From Butyrivibrio hungatei (lineage in GTDB: Bacteria > Bacillota > Clostridia > Lachnospirales > Lachnospiraceae), in contig NZ_FMUR01000008.1 of assembly GCF_900101605.1 (NCBI RefSeq), positions 1 to 64,000 on the forward strand: 64,000 nt of DNA, read 5' to 3'. The first letter of the stretch is position 1, and every line of letters begins with the position of its first letter. Below are positions 8,933 to 18,473 of the stretch, piece by piece. Under the pieces are notes generated by a model. The model ran no database searches. It was not told the origin of the DNA and worked only from the letters and a program-made list of their open reading frames with translations. The position numbers and the translations under genes are program-made.

Positions 8933-9068
8933 ATGACCTAATCGTTAGTTTTTGTTCTAATAGGTCATATGGCGCGCCGAAAGGATAAAGATATGTATGA
9001 CCTAATCGTTAGTTTTTGCTCTAATAGGTCATGTGGCGCGCCGGAAGGGTAAAGAGATGTATGACCTA
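8933..9068. repeat. Palindromic tandem repeat array 2 (36-bp units, 64-bp step)
   Basis: Units start at 8933, 8997 and 9061 (the last one only a half unit). Each full unit is 36 bp, ATGACCTA...TAGGTCAT, with the first able to form a 9-bp stem TATGACCTA/TAGGTCATA. The 28-bp spacer contains the palindrome GGCGCGCC. It lies downstream of the beta-helix gene (ends 9162) and upstream of the XRE gene. The unit length and outer bases match arrays 1 and 3, while the loop sequence differs. The rest of the 8774-9161 gap holds no gene that I can see. Confidence 0.85.
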
Positions 9069-9161
9069 TTTAAATGATATCATTCTGATGGTGTGCGTAA
9101 CTTCCGTTTATTGTTGAAAACTAATAAGCAATATATATCACTATAAAGCAACCAAGCCCCA

Positions 9162-11168
9162 TCACTCCTCACGTGACAGGCACTTACTCACGGCATCATC
9201 CCCTTTGGCAAACGGGCCGGGGAGTACGTCCACGCCGCGGTGGTTTCCGAGATAATCCACATCGAAAGTAATCGGCGTTCCGTCGGGATTTTCAAACTTC
9301 TGCTGAGGTTCAAAGGCTTCGCCGAGAGTCTCGGTCGAGATCATACCGGCCTTAAAATCGCCAAGCGCCTCGTAGATATTGGTATCAAGGAAGTATTCAC
9401 CATCCTTTTCAACTATATCAACGTGTACCTTTCCCGAATCATCGAAAAATGCATTCTCCTCTTTTTTCCACGGAAGTGCACCCTCAAAGTATGCATTTCC
9501 GTCAATCCAAACGGGAAGATGCGAAAAATGTGCGGATTCATGCTTTCTCATGTTGGGATACGCTTCGTCCATATCAAACTGTGCGATCCACTCATCATAA
9601 GACGGATACTCGTCAAAGCAATACGTTCCGACACTTCTGTTCTCAGTGTACTTCTCATCGGGGTCCGAATCATTCAAAAGCTCCAGATCTTCCGCCGGCC
9701 ACTTCTGTATGAAGATATTATTATAGAACCTGTCATCCCCGTGAAGAATCGTCATAAAGCCCATAACTTCCGTTCTGTGCTGCATATGATAAGGCGTATA
9801 TCTCCAGGTCGTTCCGTCTCCGACATAGGTAAAAGAGCCCGCGCAAAGATTATGTACCATCGCAACGCCCTGAGTTGCTATCCTTAGCGAAACATCCGAC
9901 AATAAAATGTTGTTATCAATAAGCGTAGGTCCGTGGCTTACTTCAACAAACAGATCCTGACAAGTCATACCGCCCTGCAACTGCTTTGCAAAAGAAGGAC
10001 GCTGATTATCATGTAAAAGATTCTGCGTGATCCTGGTTCCCTGCGCCTCCCAGTCACACCAGATTCCCATAGTGCAGTGGTGAATATGATTACGTCTCAT
10101 TACAACATCAATCGCGGCATGCATCTTTATTCCCGCTATCTCGGCTCCTCCAAGCTCCATCATATTGTTGATGTGATGAATATGATTGTCCTCGATAACG
10201 CTGAACACTCCGCCCATACGGCCTATGATTCCGCCCTGCTCGCAGTGATGAATATTGTTTCTTCTGATTATGTGACCGCCGATCTTCTCTTTTAACCAGC
10301 CGTAATACTGGCCGCGGCACACAGAATCTCTCTCCATCTGAGTAGGACTCTTAACATGCTTTGTTGTATAAAAATTGCTGTTCTCGGGATCGTAGTAACG
10401 CCCAACGCAGATACCCGCACACTTGCTGCCCCAGATCTCGCAATCCTCTATTATCCAGCCTTTACTCCAGTGCGGACTTATCATTCCGTCCTGATAAGCA
10501 GCGGGAGGAGCCCACGTCGTCGCAGCTTTGTTTATATTAAAGCCGCTTACGGTTATATAGCCAACGCCCTCTTTTTCAGGCATGAAGCACTCGCGCCTTA
10601 CGGTAATCTCGACGTTTTCTTTATTTGGATCGGCTCCGCCGAAATTGGCATAAAAAACTGTCTCGTCATTTTCATTATCCTGCTCCGCATACCACTTTCT
10701 CTTAGAGCTTTCGGGTTCCCACGAACACTCGTAGATTTTTCCTTCAGCGCACTCATCGATACTCAGAGCTTCATACAGAGCCTCATCATTAAGCCAAACG
10801 CAGCCTGTGTGCTTATTTGGCGTCGCAAAATACCAGTCGCCGTAAACAATCGTCGTGTAAGGATTGTAACCGCCAAAGATACTGTTTTTCACCCGTGCCG
10901 TCCACACATCCCCCTTAAACTTCGACCATTCCGTAATCTTCTCTGCACCTGTTATAACGGCGCCAAGCGGCTTCTCACTTCTGTAAGTTATTCGATCTTC
11001 CGAAGTTCCGGGATTGACCGGATTGACATATTCCCTGTAAGTTCCGGGCGCAACAACAACCTCATCTCCCGGCATCGCAACTTTCGCCGCTTCGTTTATT
11101 CTTTTAAAAGGTAAATTCCTGCTTCCGTTTCCGTCGTGCTCAGCACTTGCATCTACGTAAATTATCAT
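9162..11168 (-). CDS. Right-handed parallel beta-helix protein, probable intracellular carbohydrate-active enzyme
   Basis: 668 residues from ATG 11168 (AAGGAAGGTG upstream). The N-terminal block YVDASAEHDGNGSRN and PGDEVVVAPGTYRE is the signature of DUF1565/pectate-lyase-like beta-helix proteins. Repeated helix coils are visible between about 190 and 450, with recurring IRRNNIHHC, IEDNHIHHI and MRRNHIHHC motifs. No signal peptide is present, so it should act in the cytoplasm. It is the last gene after a sugar ABC transporter, so it likely processes the imported oligosaccharide (inference). A glycoside hydrolase of the beta-helix type is more likely than a polysaccharide lyase, but the substrate cannot be read from sequence. 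Confidence 0.85.
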   Translation of the reverse strand: MIIYVDASAEHDGNGSRNLPFKRINEAAKVAMPGDEVVVAPGTYREYVNPVNPGTSEDRITYRSEKPLGAVITGAEKITEWSKFKGDVWTARVKNSIFGGYNPYTTIVYGDWYFATPNKHTGCVWLNDEALYEALSIDECAEGKIYECSWEPESSKRKWYAEQDNENDETVFYANFGGADPNKENVEITVRRECFMPEKEGVGYITVSGFNINKAATTWAPPAAYQDGMISPHWSKGWIIEDCEIWGSKCAGICVGRYYDPENSNFYTTKHVKSPTQMERDSVCRGQYYGWLKEKIGGHIIRRNNIHHCEQGGIIGRMGGVFSVIEDNHIHHINNMMELGGAEIAGIKMHAAIDVVMRRNHIHHCTMGIWCDWEAQGTRITQNLLHDNQRPSFAKQLQGGMTCQDLFVEVSHGPTLIDNNILLSDVSLRIATQGVAMVHNLCAGSFTYVGDGTTWRYTPYHMQHRTEVMGFMTILHGDDRFYNNIFIQKWPAEDLELLNDSDPDEKYTENRSVGTYCFDEYPSYDEWIAQFDMDEAYPNMRKHESAHFSHLPVWIDGNAYFEGALPWKKEENAFFDDSGKVHVDIVEKDGEYFLDTNIYEALGDFKAGMISTETLGEAFEPQQKFENPDGTPITFDVDYLGNHRGVDVLPGPFAKGDDAVSKCLSREE

Positions 11169-11232
11169 AGGCACCTTCCTTTACATAAAAATAGTTTTTT
11201 GGTTCCCGTAAATTCCTGTCATTTCGCCGTTT

Positions 11233-12102
11233 TCAGCCTTTAACCGCGCCTGCCATCATTCCTTTTACAAGTTTATCCTGGAAAACGATAAAAAGAGTTA
11301 TCATGGGAAGTACCGAAAGAGTCAGTACCGCCAGGATGATCGGAATATCAAGCGAATGTTCGCCCTTAAACTGTCCAAGCGCAAGAGGTAATGTCTTTTT
11401 CTCGGGAGTAATGAGCAAAGTGTTGGCAAAAGCAAATTCATTCCACATCGAAACGCCGTTGTAAATAGCAAGCGTCGAAAGTCCCGATTTGGAAAGAGGA
11501 AGTATCATCTTAAAAAAGTTCTGATAGCGGTTGCATCCGTCAATTTCCGCAGACTCTTCCACTTCCTTCGGAATCGTTTTCATAAATGCCGTCAAAATAA
11601 ACACCGACATCGGAAGCGCAAATGCAACATAAGGTCCTATCAACGATCCGAGCGAATCGTAGAGTCCCACCGATGTTGTGAGCTTAAAGATAGGTATCAA
11701 AGTAACGTGCATCGGAACCGACATCATAGCTACGATAAGTGCATAGATAAACGGATTTAATTTAAAGCTCATTCTTGCAAGCGGATATGCCGCAAATGCC
11801 GAAATGGCAAGCATAAGTACAAGCGATATCGCAACCACGATCACGCTTCTTAAGAAATATCCGAAAAATCCATGCGAAACAACATTTACATAATTATCAA
11901 AGAACCATGGATCGGGCAGATGGAAAACGCCCTGTTGCAGCATATCAAACTGTTTTCTGAACGAATTTATTATCATAAAAAAGAACGGTGTAAGCGTAAG
12001 TACCAGCCAGATGCATGCGAAAAATATCGCTACTCCCCACGCTATCCTTGATTTTATCTTGGACTTACGATAATCCGCTTCAGTCATATTTGGATTAACC
12101 AT
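11233..12102 (-). CDS. Carbohydrate ABC transporter permease (MalG-type)
   Basis: 289 residues from ATG 12102 (GGAGG ten bases upstream; the frame is open to a TTG at 12108). Six membrane segments fit the MalG/second permease pattern. The EAA loop that contacts the ATPase reads SAEIDGCNRYQNFFKMILPL near residue 190. It starts directly after the stop codon of the first permease gene, so the two are cotranscribed. Together with the binding protein at 13180-14610 it forms a CUT1-type sugar importer lacking a local ATPase gene. Confidence 0.95.
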   Translation of the reverse strand: MVNPNMTEADYRKSKIKSRIAWGVAIFFACIWLVLTLTPFFFMIINSFRKQFDMLQQGVFHLPDPWFFDNYVNVVSHGFFGYFLRSVIVVAISLVLMLAISAFAAYPLARMSFKLNPFIYALIVAMMSVPMHVTLIPIFKLTTSVGLYDSLGSLIGPYVAFALPMSVFILTAFMKTIPKEVEESAEIDGCNRYQNFFKMILPLSKSGLSTLAIYNGVSMWNEFAFANTLLITPEKKTLPLALGQFKGEHSLDIPIILAVLTLSVLPMITLFIVFQDKLVKGMMAGAVKG

Positions 12103-12104
12103 AC

Positions 12105-13016
12105 TCAATATTCCTCCTTAACCTTGAAAACTTTGTTAAATATCAACGCGATAGCCGTTATAAGAAGGAACATTCCTGCTGCCACTGCCGAACCATACCC
12201 CATATTGAACTGCTGGAACGAGAGCTTGTACATGTATGTAGCCATAAGTTCCGTCGAACCCGCAGGTCCGCCCTGTGTCATGTTCCAGATCATATCAAAA
12301 TACTTAAGCGAACCTATAAGAGACATCGTGCATGCAGTCTTGAAGATAGGTCCCAAAAGAGGAATCGCAATATGCTTTATATACTGCCATCTTGTTGCGC
12401 CGTCGATAATAGCCGCCTCGTAGATCGAAGTATCGATGTTTCCGTATCCGGCGATGAAATAGACCATGTAAAAAGGTGTAAACTGCCACGCCATAACGCC
12501 TATTACGGTATAAAGCGCATTGGGCGCGGTTCCCAAAAGATCTATCGTAGTTTTTTTACCCATAATAAGCGTAGCGAGTGATGAAACAATTCCTCCGTTT
12601 GTTGCAAGTGCATATACAAAAAGGAAAGCTATCGCAACAGAACTCATCAGATACGGCAGAAACCAGATGATCTTAAATATGTTGAATTTTTTTCCGCCCG
12701 CATCCAGGAATGTTGCAAGAAGCATACCCATGGGTATCTGCAAAAGAATCGAGAATACCATAACAATCAGATTATGCTTGAAGGATTTCCAAAACATCTC
12801 ATCTTTAAAGAGTGATACCCAGTTCTCTGTTCCTATAAAAATCCTGTCGGATGAAATACCGTTCCACTTATATCCGCTTATCACAAAGGTATCAATGACC
12901 GGATAGATTATATATATCGTTATAAGCAAAAGAGCCGGTATAAGAAAGACCGTTGCCGCTTTTGCCGTGCTTTTTGCTCTGGCTTTTGCAAGCCCTATAT
13001 TATTTTCATTTTTCAC
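12105..13016 (-). CDS. Carbohydrate ABC transporter permease (MalF/UgpA-type)
   Basis: 303 residues, starting at a GTG (13014-13016) with AAGGAG seven bases upstream; no better ATG exists. Six membrane helices, with a long first loop. The EAA loop reads YEAAIIDGATRWQYIKHIAI at about residue 200. It is the partner of the MalG-type permease. No nucleotide-binding subunit lies nearby. In Firmicutes such importers commonly share a chromosomal MsmK-type ATPase (known), which is probably the case here. Confidence 0.95.
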   Translation of the reverse strand: MKNENNIGLAKARAKSTAKAATVFLIPALLLITIYIIYPVIDTFVISGYKWNGISSDRIFIGTENWVSLFKDEMFWKSFKHNLIVMVFSILLQIPMGMLLATFLDAGGKKFNIFKIIWFLPYLMSSVAIAFLFVYALATNGGIVSSLATLIMGKKTTIDLLGTAPNALYTVIGVMAWQFTPFYMVYFIAGYGNIDTSIYEAAIIDGATRWQYIKHIAIPLLGPIFKTACTMSLIGSLKYFDMIWNMTQGGPAGSTELMATYMYKLSFQQFNMGYGSAVAAGMFLLITAIALIFNKVFKVKEEY

Positions 13017-13098
13017 ATAAACTCCTTCCTGCCGCGTATAGTAAATTATTTTTGTAACTATATAACACCAAAAACTCTCACTATGAAATAAGACAAGA

Positions 13099-13130
13099 GC
13101 TGCCCACAGGAAGCAGTCCCTGCGGGCAGC
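13099..13130 (-). terminator. Hairpin between binding-protein and permease genes
   Basis: GCTGCCCACAGG (13099-13110) pairs with CCTGCGGGCAGC (13119-13130) over an 8-base loop with one mismatch. On the minus strand it is followed by a partly T-rich stretch. It lies 50 bases after the binding-protein stop and about 80 bases before the permease. This suggests partial termination or mRNA stabilisation giving more binding protein than permease. Confidence 0.65.
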
Positions 13131-13179
13131 CGTTAACCACTATAGCCGCAGCGCATAGATTAAATTGTTGTAAGACATA

Positions 13180-14610
13180 TCACTGCCCGGCAATAGCTTT
13201 CTTCATGGCATCATCATGCTCTTTTCCAATCTCTTCAGGTGTCTTCTCAAGGCCAAACAGCTCAGTCATGCAGTTCTTGTGTACTTCCGTCACTGATGCG
13301 GGAAGATACTGATCATACCAAAGCTGTACATTGGAAGCATTGAAGAATACATCAGCTATAATCTTCATGTTAGGATCGTCGATATTTTCTTCCATTCCTT
13401 TAATTGAAGGCTGTGTTCCGCTTGAAAGCTGATCGTTGTTATATGTGTCATCATTGTAATACTGAGTTGCAAGCACATAGCATGCGTCAAGTTTTTCCTG
13501 ATCCACAGTTTTATCATCTTTGAAGCAGTTAAATGACATTCCCATACCGATTGCTGTACCGATCTCTACATCCTGAGGAACGCCCTTTGCCTTTGCTTCC
13601 GAATCTTCAGGGAAACGGAATACGCCGACATTCTCGTTGTACCACTCTTCGCTGTCCGCCTTTATTCCGGATACCTGCCATGCGCCGTGAAGCATCATTG
13701 CCGCAGAGCCGTCATAGAGAAGCGCTCTGTCCTGGTTATCGTCGGCCGAAAGAGAATTTACACCATCGGGAAAATAACCTTTTTTAACCCAGTCCTGAAT
13801 CTTAGAACCCGCATAGACAAATGCGTCGCTTGTGAATGTTCCGCCGTTTTCCTGTGTATAAGCCGCGTCAAACTCAGCATTTCCGGAATGACGTGCAACA
13901 AGATACATGTAATACATTGAGCCTGTCCACTTTGAAGCATTTGCAAGTGAGAACGGAATGATATTGTTTGCTTTTAGTTTCTCGCAAACAGCCTCAAGTT
14001 CATCGATTGTTTTTGGAACCTCAAGACCAAGATCTTTGAAGATTGTCTTGTTATAGAAAATATCGCAGCCCGAAAGTCCGCCAAAAGGAATTGCAAGCAT
14101 CTTTCCGTCATATGTCGACTGCGCAACCGCAGCGTCTATAAATTCGGGATGATCGTATTTTGCATACATTTCGGTAAGATCGTTGGCAAAACCTGATTTG
14201 TAATACTCCGCCATAGGACCGCCGCCCCAGTGAACATAGATGTCAGGCGCCTGTCCCGAACTCATCGCAACAACAAGCTGCTGTTTATAATTGTCATTCT
14301 GCTGATGTACCTGATTAACCTTGATATTCGGATAATCCTTCATAAATCTCTGCACAGCACCTTCCTGCGTGGTTTTTGCGGGATCCTCAGTAGCTATGTC
14401 CCAAAGAGTTATTTCAAGTGGCTCAGTTGTAAGTGTCGGAAGATTCTTTCCGTCTGTCTGTTTTCCCGAAGAAGCGCCTGCCTGTGCCGTCGCATCAGCT
14501 CCGGAGCCACCTGCCGACGGTGTCGTAGTGGCAGAACTTCCACCACATCCAACAAGCGTAGTAGTTGCCAAGACCGTTGCAAAAAAAGTAGCCAATACCT
14601 TTTTGTTCAT
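13180..14610 (-). CDS. Sugar ABC transporter solute-binding lipoprotein
   Basis: 476 residues. The signal peptide ends in LVGC (Cys22), followed by a Ser/Ala/Gly-rich linker to about 55. The remainder is a family 1 extracellular solute-binding protein (MalE-like), with blocks ITLWDIATEDPAKTT near 69 and MSSGQAPDIYVHWGGGP near 115. A strong AGGAGGG precedes the start. It is the first gene of an operon with two permeases and a beta-helix protein, and faces a divergent AraC regulator. An oligosaccharide ligand is inferred from family and context; which one is unknown. Confidence 0.95.
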   Translation of the reverse strand: MNKKVLATFFATVLATTTLVGCGGSSATTTPSAGGSGADATAQAGASSGKQTDGKNLPTLTTEPLEITLWDIATEDPAKTTQEGAVQRFMKDYPNIKVNQVHQQNDNYKQQLVVAMSSGQAPDIYVHWGGGPMAEYYKSGFANDLTEMYAKYDHPEFIDAAVAQSTYDGKMLAIPFGGLSGCDIFYNKTIFKDLGLEVPKTIDELEAVCEKLKANNIIPFSLANASKWTGSMYYMYLVARHSGNAEFDAAYTQENGGTFTSDAFVYAGSKIQDWVKKGYFPDGVNSLSADDNQDRALLYDGSAAMMLHGAWQVSGIKADSEEWYNENVGVFRFPEDSEAKAKGVPQDVEIGTAIGMGMSFNCFKDDKTVDQEKLDACYVLATQYYNDDTYNNDQLSSGTQPSIKGMEENIDDPNMKIIADVFFNASNVQLWYDQYLPASVTEVHKNCMTELFGLEKTPEEIGKEHDDAMKKAIAGQ

Positions 14611-14675
14611 ACCTTACCCTCCTATCATATAAATACCTTTGTTACTTTTCAGATTCTCTGAAAATCTCTCCTTAT

Positions 14676-14695
14676 TGAAACAAAAAACTGTTTCA
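14676..14695. promoter_or_regulatory. Candidate operator in the divergent transporter/AraC intergenic region
   Basis: TGAAAC (14676-14681) and GTTTCA (14690-14695) form an inverted repeat 66 bases upstream of the binding-protein start, within an AT-rich region. It could bind the adjacent AraC-type regulator. The rest of 14611-14901 is AT-rich promoter DNA without a gene. Confidence 0.35.
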
Positions 14696-14865
14696 TTCTT
14701 TTATATAATTCTATAATATTTTAGGTTTTTCTGCGTATAAAAAATTGCTATCGACCATACCAAAATTGCTCTCTTATTTGTGCAACATTACACGTTTTTG
14801 CATTTTAAATATGTTTTTTTTGTCATAATGCCAGCTTTCAGAAGGATTTTTTGTAGAATATCTGC

Positions 14866-14871
14866 TATAAT
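14866..14871 (+). promoter_or_regulatory. Probable -10 element for the AraC regulator gene
   Basis: TATAAT stands 30 bases upstream of the ATG at 14902. No good -35 hexamer lies 17 bases further upstream, which is compatible with an activated or weak promoter. Confidence 0.4.
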
Positions 14872-14901
14872 AACAAGAAAAGTAGTAGCACTTTTTGAAT
14901 T

Positions 14902-15903
14902 ATGTTTTACAGTGTCAGGAGATTTTTAAGTAGTATGGGCAGGCAGTATTCATGCAACAAGGAAAACGTTCAACACAAGATAAACACCAGCTTTCGGATG
15001 TTTATAAACAGGTTGCATGCCGATTTTCCTCCTCACTGGCATACCGACATCGAAATGATCATTCCACAAGAGGCGCCATATAAAGTCATCTGCGCCAATC
15101 AGACTTACCATGTAGAGATTGGGGACATTCTTTTAATCTGTCCCGCTGTCATTCACGAGATTTTTTCCCCTTATCCCGGAACAAGAGTATATATACAAGC
15201 CGACTTTTCCGGCGTTATCACTTTAAAAGACATGGACAAGGCGTTCCGTCTGATGTCACCTGCGCTTCATATAAAGAAAAGCTCCTGTCCGCCTGAAATA
15301 TATGATTATTTACGCGGTCGCATCGATAAGATTATGAAACTGTATTTCGGCTCTGCGCCTGCGCTCCATATGAATGAAAAAGAGGAGGATGAAAGCGTTA
15401 TAGCTTTTACCGAGCTCGATCCTTTCGGCGAACTTGAGATATATTCTCTTCTTATGCAGTTTATAGCTTTCTGTGCAAAGAACATAAGTCTTTTCCGCGA
15501 TTCGGATTCTTCAGGCTCATCGACAACATTTAAGAACAGCACTTCTCTGAGCAATATCTGCACTTATATTTCCGAGCACTTCACAGAAAATCTGTCTCTT
15601 GAATGTATCGCATCGCACGCGGGGTTCAGCAAATATTACTTTGAAAGGATCTTCTCCGATTATACCGGCATGACTTTCTATCAATACCTGCAGCAAATGC
15701 GCATAAATCATGCCAAGTCGCTTCTTTCAAATCCGGAGCTTTCCGTCACTGACATTTCATATCAGGCGGGTTTTACAAGCTGCACGGCATTTACCCGTGC
15801 TTTCAAGAAAAGCACCGGTTATCCGCCGTCGCAATTCAGAACGCTTAACGAAGAACAGCATCCGCTCAGTGCAAATCCGCATTTCACAGATATAAAGCTG
15901 TAA
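14902..15903 (+). CDS. AraC-family transcriptional regulator of the carbohydrate locus
   Basis: 333 residues from ATG 14902. An alternative ATG at 14935 has AGGAG 13 bases upstream and may be the real start. The N-terminal cupin-like sensor contains FPPHWHTDIEMIIP (about 45-58) and GDILLICPAVIHE. The C-terminal pair of helix-turn-helix motifs (about 215-315) carries SLECIASHAGFSKYYFERIF and the AraC signature VTDISYQAGFTSCTAFTRAF. It is divergent from the sugar transporter operon and is its likely regulator. It ends at a bidirectional terminator. Confidence 0.92.
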   Translation: MFYSVRRFLSSMGRQYSCNKENVQHKINTSFRMFINRLHADFPPHWHTDIEMIIPQEAPYKVICANQTYHVEIGDILLICPAVIHEIFSPYPGTRVYIQADFSGVITLKDMDKAFRLMSPALHIKKSSCPPEIYDYLRGRIDKIMKLYFGSAPALHMNEKEEDESVIAFTELDPFGELEIYSLLMQFIAFCAKNISLFRDSDSSGSSTTFKNSTSLSNICTYISEHFTENLSLECIASHAGFSKYYFERIFSDYTGMTFYQYLQQMRINHAKSLLSNPELSVTDISYQAGFTSCTAFTRAFKKSTGYPPSQFRTLNEEQHPLSANPHFTDIKL

Positions 15904-15951
15904 GAGAATATAACACAAAGAACCGTAGAAGGCTCTTTTGTGCAGAAAAAT

Positions 15952-15998
15952 AGCGCTACGGGTAAATTAACCTGTAGCGCTCGTGTTTTTTCTTTTTT
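15952..15998. terminator. Bidirectional rho-independent terminator
   Basis: AGCGCTACGGGT (15952-15963) pairs with ACCTGTAGCGCT (15970-15981) with one mismatch and is followed by a long T-run. A shorter A-run precedes it. It separates the convergent AraC and chemoreceptor genes. Confidence 0.88.
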
Positions 15999-17472
15999 AT
16001 CCTTGTGTATAACTCTGAAGTTCAGTGATCTTCGCAATGATTCCTTCCATTGATTTCTTGAACTGTGCAACGAGCTCAACGTTTCGTGAACTTGCTTTGG
16101 ATGCCTCGGTTGAACTTGCACTTATCTCCTCACTGGTAGCCGACAGTGTACTTGCGCTGTCAACGATCTCATTGTTTGCGGTACTGAGCGATGTGATGTA
16201 ATTGCTGATATCTGTAATAGCCTTGCTAAGCTCACCAAGCTTATCCTGAATGAACTCAAACTTCTGTGAAGCGCTCTGAGTATACTCAGTTTCACGGTTT
16301 GCCGACTGCGAACTTATCGTAGCGCAATCTGCAACGGTGTCGGCATTTGATGTAAGTATCTCGATTATACGAGTGATGTTCTCAGTCTCATTTCTTGTCT
16401 GCTCGGCAAGATTTCTGATCTCATCGGCAACTACCGCAAATCCCTTACCTACTTCACCTGCTCTTGCTGCCTCTATGCTTGCATTAAGCGCAAGAAGATT
16501 TGTCTGCGATGAAATCGAAAGAATTATGCTTGTTATTCCGCTTACATCCTCTGTATTGGAACGAAGCTCATCAGCGGCTGTCTGAAGATTCTCTCCGGCC
16601 TTTCTGGCTTTTTCAACCTCTTCAAACAATGATTCCATAACGCCCATGCCTTCTTTAAGTGCATCCGCAGCCTCATTGTTTATGCCTTCAACAATATCGG
16701 CGCTCTTCTTGGTATCGTCAATAATATCCTGAATGTCATGTGTCTGCGTTGTCTGATGTGTAATGGCCTCAGCGGTATTCTGCGTTCCTACCATGATATT
16801 TTCCATTGTCTCATCAAGAAGTTCCACAGATTCACCGATAGTCTTAAGCGCATCGCTCACAACAGAAACGTCCTCAACTACGCTTTCCGCAACTTCTGTG
16901 ATCTTTCCTGTGATAGACTTGTTTTTATCCGAAACAGCCGTAACTTCATCAAGTGATTCCTCAAAGAATCTTGAAAGAAGTCCATAGCCCTTAAGAATTG
17001 TCACAACCGTAAGAATCGAAATAATTGCCTCGATCATAACAACTTCGATATCATTCTGAATATTTGCAGAAGTTGCGATCGTCAGGATTACCCTTATCAG
17101 ATTGGAAAGTGCAAAACCTATAACACCGATCTTCACGCTCACATTGTCAAGCGTAAGAAGAAATACGATCAAAAACGGAATCATGTAGGGATAAGTCGTT
17201 CCCGTGTTTCCGCTGTTTAACATTGCACAATATACAATAGAATATGTGATTGCAAGCACTCTAATGTACGTAACTCCGCCCTTACTGATAAACAAATACA
17301 TTGAATCTGCGATAAATACAAGTATAACCATTATCAAAGGGATTATACCTCTGATGGGCGCAAGATCCGACATTGTTATCTGTGACATCAGACCGACAAT
17401 AGAAAACAAAGTCGTAATTACGTGAATAAGAAATACTAGTTTACAAGTGCGCTTTAGATGATTTTCCTTCAT
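15997..17472 (-). CDS. Methyl-accepting chemotaxis protein with multi-helix membrane sensor
   Basis: 491 residues. Instead of a large external sensor, the first about 175 residues contain five or six closely spaced membrane helices. The cytoplasmic part from about 185 is a long coiled-coil signalling domain with the tip [19 protein letters not shown] near 325-345. No clear HAMP domain is seen. The ligand is probably sensed within or near the membrane (inference). It sits beside the carbohydrate locus but is separated from AraC by a terminator, so it has its own promoter. Confidence 0.93.
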   Translation of the reverse strand: MKENHLKRTCKLVFLIHVITTLFSIVGLMSQITMSDLAPIRGIIPLIMVILVFIADSMYLFISKGGVTYIRVLAITYSIVYCAMLNSGNTGTTYPYMIPFLIVFLLTLDNVSVKIGVIGFALSNLIRVILTIATSANIQNDIEVVMIEAIISILTVVTILKGYGLLSRFFEESLDEVTAVSDKNKSITGKITEVAESVVEDVSVVSDALKTIGESVELLDETMENIMVGTQNTAEAITHQTTQTHDIQDIIDDTKKSADIVEGINNEAADALKEGMGVMESLFEEVEKARKAGENLQTAADELRSNTEDVSGITSIILSISSQTNLLALNASIEAARAGEVGKGFAVVADEIRNLAEQTRNETENITRIIEILTSNADTVADCATISSQSANRETEYTQSASQKFEFIQDKLGELSKAITDISNYITSLSTANNEIVDSASTLSATSEEISASSTEASKASSRNVELVAQFKKSMEGIIAKITELQSYTQG

Positions 17473-17579
17473 AGTGCTCTTCCTCCGTTCTACTATATTA
17501 TAGATTATACAACTTCTTTACGCATTTACGTAAATATTGACAATCTTTACGGATTTTTAGCAAAAAATGCAGAATTTTT

Positions 17580-18446
17580 TTATATTTTCACGCAATAATC
17601 AGGAGACACACCTTTTACATCAGTTCTGAATCTAAAAAGACATCCGTCATACTCTCCGTCAAGTCCTGTTCCTGCCGATGTCACATAAAGAGTCTTCATA
17701 TCCTCATCGCCAAAACAGCATGACGTAACCTGCTTTGCGGGAATCGGGATTACTTCCAGAAGTTCACCCGTGGCGCCACTTCTTTTTTCTATGCGGCTTC
17801 CGCCCCAGAAGGCAACCCATAGATTGTCCTCGCTGTCAATCGTAAGACCGTCGGAGATATTTTCATCCACGTGAAAGAGCTCTCTTCTGTTATTTATACT
17901 TCCGCTCTCCTCGTCGTAGTCAAAAACAAATACGGCATGTTCAAAGGAATCGGAAAAGAAAAATTTCTTTTTATCAAAGCTCCAAGCCATACCGTTGGCA
18001 ATCTTCGTTCCTTCCACCTTGATACCGATCTTACCGTTATCAAAAAGATACAAATTTCCTTCCGCCTCATGGTCTGAGCCGTCAATCACGGATGCGCCGA
18101 ACCATATACGCCCCTTCGCATCGGCTTTGGCATCGTTCGAGCGCCAGTAATCTTTGTATACGTCTTTGAGATCTGCCATCAAAGAGAGCTTTCCGTTTTC
18201 ATAAGTATATATCCCGTCTTTCAACGCAAGCGCAAAACCTTCCGAATCCGCAAGAGGTATCGCTGCTCCGACAGGCTGCGGCGCATCTATACACTCTTTT
18301 TTCCCATTCTTAATAAACCAGACCTTCTGCCCAATGATGTCTACCCAGGAGAGCCGCTTAAATCTCGGATCATAGTAAGGTCCCTCTCCCAGCGCATATC
18401 TCGTACTGTCGACAACTTCCACATTGTACCTGCTTAAACCGCTCAT
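17580..18446 (-). CDS. SMP-30/gluconolactonase/LRE family protein
   Basis: 288 residues, the usual length for six-bladed propeller lactonases. Characteristic blocks are LGEGPYYDPRFKRLSWVDI (metal-ligand Glu in GEGP), KGRIWFGAS, IANGMAWSFDKKKFFFSDS (Asn-Gly metal site) and ISDGLTIDSEDNLWVAFWGG. The family hydrolyses sugar-acid lactones or related esters. The start follows GGAGGTG. Its position beside a sugar importer suggests a step in oxidised-sugar use. The exact substrate is not evident. Confidence 0.9.
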   Translation of the reverse strand: MSGLSRYNVEVVDSTRYALGEGPYYDPRFKRLSWVDIIGQKVWFIKNGKKECIDAPQPVGAAIPLADSEGFALALKDGIYTYENGKLSLMADLKDVYKDYWRSNDAKADAKGRIWFGASVIDGSDHEAEGNLYLFDNGKIGIKVEGTKIANGMAWSFDKKKFFFSDSFEHAVFVFDYDEESGSINNRRELFHVDENISDGLTIDSEDNLWVAFWGGSRIEKRSGATGELLEVIPIPAKQVTSCCFGDEDMKTLYVTSAGTGLDGEYDGCLFRFRTDVKGVSPDYCVKI

Positions 18447-18473
18447 CTCACACCTCCGTAAAAGGATCTGAAA

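Noticed and set aside
10356..11114. 252-codon plus-strand ORF opposite the beta-helix gene
   Set aside because: Antisense shadow of a strongly supported coding sequence.
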